Below are positions 57,501 through 64,000 of a stretch of DNA of 64,000 nt, piece after piece. The notes under the pieces are model-generated. The model saw only the letters and a list, made by a program, of their open reading frames with translations. It was not told the origin of the DNA and did no database searches. Every line of letters starts with the position of its first letter. Positions within the stretch are counted from its first letter, which is position 1. Where the stretch lies: assembly GCF_029633865.1 (NCBI RefSeq), contig NC_079217.1, positions 926,463 to 990,462 on the forward strand. The letters are read 5' to 3'. This stretch comes from Lampris incognitus. Its lineage: Eukaryota; Chordata; Actinopteri; Lampriformes; Lampridae. Position numbers and translations under genes: made by a program.

Positions 57501-59268
57501 GGTCTGTATGTGGGAGTGTTGGTCTGTATACAGGAGTGTTGGTCTGTGTGCAGGAGTGTTGGTCTGTATACAGGAGTGTTGGTCTGTATACAGGAGTGTT
57601 GGTCTGTATACAGGAGTGTTGGTCTGTGTACAGGAGTGTTGGGCTGTATACAGGAGTGTTGGTCTGTGTACAGGAGTGTTGGGCTGTATACAGGAGTGTT
57701 GGTCTGTATACAGGAGTGTTGGTCTGTGTACAGGAGTGTTGGTCTGTATACAGGAGTGTTGGTCTGTATACAGGAGTGTTGGTCTGTATACAGGAGTGAT
57801 GGTCTGTATACAGGAGTGTTGGTCTGTATGCAGGAGTGTTGGTCTGTATACGGGAGTGTTGGTCTGTATACAGGAGTGTTGGTCTGTGTACAGGAGTGAT
57901 GGTCTGTATACAGGAGTGTTTGTCTGTGTACAGGAGTGTTTGTCTGTGTACAGGAGTGTTGGTCTGTGTACAGGAGTGTTGGTCTGTGTACAGGAGTGTT
58001 GGTCTGTATACAGGAGTGTTGGTCTGTGTACAGGAGTGTTGGTCTGTGTACAGGAGTGATGGTCTGTATACAGGAGTGTTGGTCTGTGTACAGGAGTGTT
58101 GGTCTGTATGCAGGAGTGTTGGTCTGTGTACAGGAGTGTTGGTCTGTATACGGGAGTGTTGGTCTGTATGCAGGAGTGTTGGTCTGTATGTGGGAGTGTT
58201 GGTCTGTATACAGGAGTGATGGTCTGTATACAGGAGTGATGGTCTGTATACAGGAGTGATGGTCTGTATACAGGAGTGATGGTCTGTGTACAGGAGTGAT
58301 GGTCTGTATACGGGAGTGATGGTCTGTATACAGGAGTGTTGGTCTGTATACAGGAGTGATGGTCTGTATACAGGAGTGTTGGTCTGTATGCAGGAGTGTT
58401 GGTCTGTATGCAGGAGTGTTGGTCTGTATACAGGAGTGTTTGTCTGTGTACAGGAGTGTTGGTCTGTGTACGGGAGTGTTGGTCTGTATACAGGAGTGTT
58501 GGTCTGTATACAGGAGTGTTGGTCTGTATGCAGGAGTGTTGGTCTGTATACAGGAGTGTTGGTCTGTATGCGGGAGTGTTGGTCTGTATACAGGAGTGTT
58601 GGTCTGTATACAGGAGTGTTGGTCTGTGTACAGGAGTGTTGGTCTGTATACAGGAGTGTTGGTCTGTATACAGGAGTGTTGGTCTGTGTACAGGAGTGTT
58701 GGGCTGTATACAGGAGTGTTGGTCTGTGTACAGGAGTGTTGGTCTGTATGCAGGAGTGTTGGTCTGTATGCAGGAGTGTTGGTCTGTGTACAGGAGTGTT
58801 GGGCTGTATACAGGAGTGTTGGTCTGTGTACAGGAGTGTTGGTCTGTATGCGGGAGTGTTGGTCTGTATACAGGAGTGTTGGTCTGTATACAGGAGTGTT
58901 GGTCTGTGTACAGGAGTGTTGGTCTGTATACAGGAGTGTTGGTCTGTATACAGGAGTGTTGGTCTGTGTACAGGAGTGTTGGGCTGTATACAGGAGTGTT
59001 GGTCTGTGTACAGGAGTGTTGGGCTGTATACAGGAGTGTTGGTCTGTATACAGGAGTGTTGGTCTGTGTACAGGAGTGTTGGTCTGTATACAGGAGTGTT
59101 GGTCTGTATGCGGGAGTGATGGTCTGTATACGGGAGTGTTGGTCTGTATACAGGAGTGATGGTCTGTATACGGGAGTGTTGGTCTGTATACAGGAGTGTT
59201 GGTCTGTGTACAGGAGTGTTGGGCTGTGTACAGGAGTGTTGGTCTGTATGTGGGAGTGTTTGTCTGGG
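51508..59268. repeat. 7.8-kb minisatellite, 20-bp unit, about 388 copies, with higher-order duplications
   Basis: The unit is caggagtgttggtctgtata. Nearly all variation is confined to a few positions: cagg/cggg, gtgtt/gtgat, tata/tatg/tgta, ggtctg/tgtctg/gggctg. Unit length is almost perfectly constant. Large blocks repeat exactly at a distance of 1,300 bp (51,690-52,978 at 52,990-54,278; also around 55,976 and 57,276) and at 1,160 and 1,560 bp. The minus strand has no stop in any frame of the unit, so a 2,641-codon frame spans it (59373-51448). Confidence 0.97.
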
Positions 59269-59904
59269 TCTGTTGTCTTTAAATGCCAAGCGATTAGTCA
59301 TGTAAGATTTAGTTCTGCTGAAAACCACAAAGACGCTGAGCTCACCCTCCTTTGACTTCTGTGTCCTCTCCAATTTTTCTCCAATATATTTGTAAACAAT
59401 ATATTCTAATCCTCAACCCGTCAGTGTTTTGTGTGGTATTTCATGATTGTTGTTTGCAGGCATGTTTCCACAATAGTGTTCAGTCACTTTTTGGAAAACC
59501 ATTTGAGCGACTTAACAGTCCTTCAAGCTAAATATGTTCTATAAAACACAGTTCTGACACTTGTGTTTTATAGCAACAAGTCATTTGACAACAAATGTCC
59601 TTGCAACCTTGAAAGAACTTTTACGGTTGTGTTCGAATTACTTTTAATTTGGAGATTAACGAAGGACTCATTGTTTAGGCTTGTCTGTTTTATATACGTG
59701 TGACTGCACTTGTGGAATGATGAACTGTGAGGCCAGAAATGCTGCAGTACTTGTTTGACCGGCTCGGTAAACTCACGGTTCCTTGTCAGACCAGACCACA
59801 AGAGGAAGAAAGTGAAAAAAATTAGTAAAGAGACCATTTCCCTTGTCTTGCTCTCCTTCGAGATGAAATAACCCTTCAGCCGCCAGCCGTATCAACATGT
59901 ACCT
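59269..59904. other. right flank of the 20-bp array, no gene recognised
   Basis: AT-rich sequence. An 89-codon minus frame (59568-59837) has a hydrophobic start but no family match known to me. Confidence 0.5.
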
Positions 59905-60125
59905 GGCTCTGCCACATGACGGAAACTAAGCAGGTGTGGGCTTGGCTAGTACTTGGATGGGAGACCTCCTGGGAAAATGAGTTGCTGCTGGAAGTGGTGG
60001 GCCAGTAGGGGGCAGTCTTCCCTCTGGTCCTGATTAAAAACAACAAATATCAAATCCCAGTGCAGTGACAGGGACACTGTGCTGTAGGAGATGCCGTCCT
60101 TCGGATGAGACGTTAAACCAATCTT
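59905..60125 (+). mobile_element. 5S rRNA-derived SINE (SINE3-like) fragment
   Basis: 59926-59975 reads gaaactaagcaggtgtgggc, then ttggctagtacttggatggg and agacctcctggga, nearly the internal promoter half of 5S rRNA (aagcaggg...tacttggatgggagacc). Instead of a 5S 3' end it runs into ggacactgtgctgtaggaga, then tcggatgagacgttaaacca, the body of 5S-derived SINEs. The first half of the 5S part is decayed. Not a functional 5S gene. Confidence 0.8.
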
Positions 60126-60470
60126 TCTTTTTGAACTTAATTTTTATGTCGGTTGGTAGATCCATGACAGGCCCATCGCTTAGTAAACATACATGTTTGG
60201 AGCCTTGATAAATATGTAATTTGCTCCATATGGAAGACATGCCACACCTTTCTAATCCATACGTTACATGTGTGTGTGTGTATGTGGGGGGGGTCTGGTT
60301 TCATCCATTTAGTCGCCATACACGTCAGGGCTGCTGGAAGTAGTGTTCCTGGGAGATGTTTCCTAGACCTCTAGACCACCCGGTATTAGTCCCAGTAGTG
60401 CTGCCGTAGGACCTTGTGGGACGTTCTGCTGGGACACCTCTTCAAGAGCATCAAACGTCTCTTCCCACAA
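60126..60470. other. no gene recognised; short (TG)n
   Basis: Contains (GT)n at 60269-60282 and a G run. No gene. Confidence 0.5.
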
Positions 60471-60890
60471 GACACGTGACCGAGGGCATAGCCAGACACG
60501 TGACCGAGGGCATAGCCAGACATGTGACCGAGGGCATAGCCAGACACGTGACCGAGGGCATAGCCAGACATGTGACCGAGGGCATAGCCAGACATGTGAC
60601 CGAGGGCATAGCCAGACACGTGACCGAGGGCATAGCCAGACACGTGACCGAGGGCATAGCCAGACACGTGACCGAGGGCATAGCCAGACACGTGACCGAG
60701 GGCATAGCCAGACACGTGACCGAGGGCATAGCCAGACACGTGACCGAGGGCATAGCCAGACATGTGACTGAAGGCATAGCCAGACATGTGACCGAGGGCA
60801 TAGCCAGACATGTGACTGAAGGCATAGCCAGACACGTGACCGAGGGCATAGCCAGACACGTGACCGAGGGCATAGCCAAAACACGTGAGG
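60471..60890. repeat. 24-bp minisatellite, 17 units, each with an E-box
   Basis: Unit gacacgtgaccgagggcata followed by gcca. Eleven units carry cacgtg and six catgtg, and one more cacgtg stands just after the last unit. The frames on both strands (SGYALGHV, CLAMPSVT, RHVTEGIA) are by-products of a unit divisible by three. Confidence 0.96.
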
Positions 60891-60904
60891 GTAATTTCCT
60901 ATTG

Positions 60905-61535
60905 GTTGTCCAACACAGCTGGTGAGTGTTGGGCACAACACAGCTGGTGAGTGTTGGGCACAACACAGCTGGTGTGTGTTGGGCTCAACAGAACTGGTGT
61001 GTGTTGGGGGCTCAACACAACTGTGTGTGTGTGTTGGGGGCTCAACACAACCGGCGAGTGTTGGGGGCTCAACACAGCTGGTGAGTGTGGGGCACACACA
61101 CAGCTGGCGAGTGTTTGGCTCAACGCGGGGGGTGAGTGTTGGGGCTCAACACAGCTGGCGAGTGTTTGGCTCAACGCGGGGGGTGAGTGTTGGGGCTCAT
61201 CACAACCGGCGAGTGTTGGGGGCTCAACACAGCTGGTGAGTGTGGGGCACACACACACGCTGGCGAGTGTTTGGCTCAACGCGGGGGGGTGAGTGTTGGG
61301 GCTCAACACAACCGGCGAGTGTTGGGGGCTCAACACAGCTGGTGAGCGTTGGACTCGTCACAACTGGTGATGTGTTGGGCTCAACACAACTGGTGAGTGT
61401 TGGGCTCAACAAACAACTGGCGATGTGTTGGACTCAACAAACCGGTGAGTGTTGGGCTCAACACAACTGGTGATGTGTTGGGCTCAACACAACTGGTGAG
61501 TGTTGGGCTCAACACAACTGGTGAGTGTTGGGCAC
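60905..61535. repeat. irregular 24-27-bp minisatellite
   Basis: Unit approximately ctcaacacaactggtgagtg followed by ttggg, with many variants (ggcgag, gcgggggg, cacacaca) and a nearly duplicated block (61060-61170 resembles 61175-61285). No coding value. Confidence 0.92.
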
Positions 61536-62189
61536 ATCCTTGACTCCGTCTCTGGCGGTCGAAACTATCTAGTGATTACTTCCCAGTGAAACTCCCTCCC
61601 TGCGTTTGAAAGTCATCGCTGGTTTGACTTTTCTTTTATTTATTTTTTTTGTTGTACAGTAGATCCAAGTTGGGACATCTGAATGAATCAAACTTTTTTT
61701 GTTCGGGGGGGGGGGCTCGATTTTTCAAGTTTTCAGTAAATCCGGTAACACAAGTCCTCAGTCGTACGGACTCGTACGGTGCCTTCATTAGTAGAGGGCT
61801 CACGTGCCCAGTCAGCGTTACACATACGGTGCAGTAATACTTCATCATAACATTGAAGTACATTGTGCAACATGACTATTTCGTCAGCTAACTAAGCCAC
61901 AGTGTTGGCGCCAGCAAACGACTTGTTATATCAGCTTGTTTTTAAAGGGCTTTGTCGAGTCCTTGTACAGCACATGTTTCCTTACTGTGTCAGTCAGGAA
62001 CAGGAAAGATGAAAATGTGTTTCACTGACCACACTCTTCGACCAGTGTGACAACCGAGTCTGACAATATATTTCATTCAGCAGAAATACAAAACCTTCTC
62101 AGACTAGTGGCTTTCATCAGTATCTACCATTCAGTACAAGCAGTCTGATACACACTGATGTGGGAGCACTGGGGTACCTACAATACTGG
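61536..62189. other. no gene recognised
   Basis: Spacer between two minisatellites with short T and G runs (61642-61650, 61706-61714). Confidence 0.5.
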
Positions 62190-64000
62190 CTTATTATATT
62201 ATAATAAAATAATGAGCCAGCACATTCACTACTTATATTATAATAACATAATGAGCCAGCACATTCACTACTTATATTATAATAATATAATGAGCCAGCA
62301 CATTCACTACTTATATTACAATAACATAATGAGCCAGCACATTCACTACTTATATTATAATAATATAATGAGCCAGCACATTCACTACTTATATTACAAT
62401 AATATAATGAGCCAGCACATTCACTACTTATATTATAATAATATAATGAGCCAGCACATTCACTACTTATATTATAATAATATAATGAGCCAGCACAATC
62501 ACTACTTATATTATAATAATATAATGAGCCAGCACATTCACTACTTATATTATAATAACATAATGACCCAGCACATTCACTACTTATATTACAATAATAT
62601 AATGAGCCAGCACATTCACTACTTATATTATAATAATGAGCCAGCACATTGACTACTTATATTATAATAATATAATGAGCCAGCACAATCACTACTTATA
62701 TTATAACAATATAATGAGCCAGCACATTCACTACTTATATTACAATAATATAATGAGCCAGCACATTCACTACTTATATTATAATAATATAATGAGCCAG
62801 CACATTCACTACTTATATTACAATAATATAATGAGCCAGCACATTCACTACTTACATTATAATAATATAATGAGCCAGCACATTCACTACTTACATTATA
62901 ATATTATGAGCCAGCACATTCACTACTTATATTATAATAATATAATGAGCCAGCACATTCACTACTTATATTACAATAATATAATGAGCCAGCACATTCA
63001 CTACTTACATTATAATAATATAATGAGCCAGCACATTCACTACTTATATTATAATAATATAATGAGCCAGCACATTCACTACTTACATTATAATAATATA
63101 ATGAGCCAGCACATTCACTACTTACATTATAATGATATAATGAGCTAGCACATTCACTACTTATATTACAATAATATAATGAGCCAGCACATTCACTACT
63201 TATATTACAATAATATAATGAGCCAGCACATTCACTACTTATATTATAATATAATGAGCCAGCACATTCACTACTTATATTATAATAATATAATGAGCCA
63301 GCTCATTCACTACTTATATTATAATAATATAATGAGCCAGCACAATCACTACTTATATTACAATAATATAATGAGCCAGCACATTCACTACTTATATTAC
63401 AATAATATAATGAGCCAGCACATTCACTACTTATATTATGATAATATAATGAGCCAGCACATTCACTACTTATATTATAATAATATAATGAGCCAGCACA
63501 TCACTACTTATATTATAATAACATAATGAGCCAGCACATTCACTACTTATATTATAATAATATAATGAGCCAGCACATTCACTACTTATATTATAATAAC
63601 ATAATGAGCCAGCACATTCACTACTTATATTACAAAACATAATGAGCCAGCACATTCACTACTTATATTACAATAATATAATGAGCCAGCACATTCACTA
63701 CTTATATTATAATAATATAATGAGCCAGCACAATCACTACTTATATTATAATAATATAATGAGCCAGCACAATCACTACTTATATTACAATAATATAATG
63801 AGCCAGCACATTCACTACTTATATTACAATAACATAATGAGCCAGCACATTCACTACTTATATTACAATAATATAATGAGCCAGCACATTCACTACTTAT
63901 ATTATAATAATATAATGAGCCAGCACATTCACTACTTATATTATAATAATATAATGAGCCAGCACATTCACTACTTATATTATAATAATATAATGAGCCA
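62190..64000. repeat. 39-bp minisatellite, about 46 copies, continues past the window end
   Basis: Unit ttatattataataatataat followed by gagccagcacattcactac. Variants include aca/ata swaps, cacatt/cacaat and units shortened by 2-6 bases. The repeated frame NNIMSQHIHYLYY is a by-product. The last unit is cut by the window edge. Confidence 0.97.

Noticed and set aside
51448-59373. 2,641-codon minus-strand frame as a giant repeat protein gene
   Set aside because: The frame is guaranteed by a stop-free 20-bp unit. No splice structure, promoter or non-repeat domain supports it. Kept only as a finding to test.
59926-59975. Functional 5S rRNA gene
   Set aside because: Only the internal promoter half is conserved, the 5' half is decayed, and it continues into a SINE body with no T-run terminator.
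62117-62647. Minus frame rich in YYNISSECAGSL repeats
   Set aside because: By-product of a 39-bp unit divisible by three.
60471-64000. Regular direct repeats resembling CRISPR arrays
   Set aside because: Units are head-to-tail with no unique spacers, no cas genes are present, and the genome is eukaryotic.

Overview
This is nuclear DNA from a bony fish, most likely a teleost. The evidence is one spliced vertebrate gene (tnfaip1), the first exon of a second (an SGSM-family gene, probably sgsm2), and a repeat set typical of teleosts: L2, Rex3, Rex1-like, RTE and L1/Tx1-type LINEs, tRNA-derived SINEs, a 5S-derived SINE, Tc1 and hAT transposons, and many minisatellites. Nothing indicates a bacterial, organellar or viral origin. 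The species cannot be named from the sequence alone.

Layout. 1-3.5 kb: a CpG-rich stretch with a 43-bp tandem repeat, then a 1.4-kb G-rich minisatellite. 4-18.5 kb: a graveyard of mobile elements, many nested. They include an L1/Tx1-type LINE tail split by an RTE-type retroposon, two L2 LINEs, an hAT remnant split by an RTE LINE and a SINE, two other hAT-type pseudogenes and an IR/DR Tc1 element. 18.9-22.8 kb: a tRNA-derived SINE cut by a 3,565-bp hAT transposon. That transposon has an exact 8-bp target duplication, matching termini and an undamaged two-exon BED-hAT transposase gene of 634 codons. It is the most complete mobile element here.

26.3-37.9 kb: tnfaip1 on the + strand, six coding exons, 323 aa, with consensus splice sites and reading frame kept across every junction. 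It encodes a BTB adaptor for CUL3 ubiquitin ligases. Its introns hold an AT-rich minisatellite, an antisense Rex1-like LINE, a nearly intact L2 reverse transcriptase inserted inside a 76-bp minisatellite, and a 56-bp tandem duplication that copies the exon 3 splice acceptor.

39.7-40.1 kb: a GC-rich promoter (TATA-like box, GC box, perfect CRE) and the 20-codon first exon of the SGSM-family gene. No second exon is seen, so the rest of the window is probably its first intron or lies beyond it. 40.3-64 kb: mostly repeats, with SINEs, a Rex3 copy, Tc1 and RTE fragments, and then a striking run of minisatellites. These are a 30-bp array grown out of an L2 3' end, a 7.8-kb array of a 20-bp unit with long-range duplications of about 1.3 kb, a 24-bp array carrying an E-box in every unit, a 24-27-bp array, and a 39-bp array that runs off the right edge.

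Both host genes are transcribed left to right. No operon-like or novel multi-gene system is visible. The main points of interest are the possibly active hAT element, the higher-order structure of the 20-bp array, and several cases where a mobile element gave rise to, or was remodelled by, tandem repeats.
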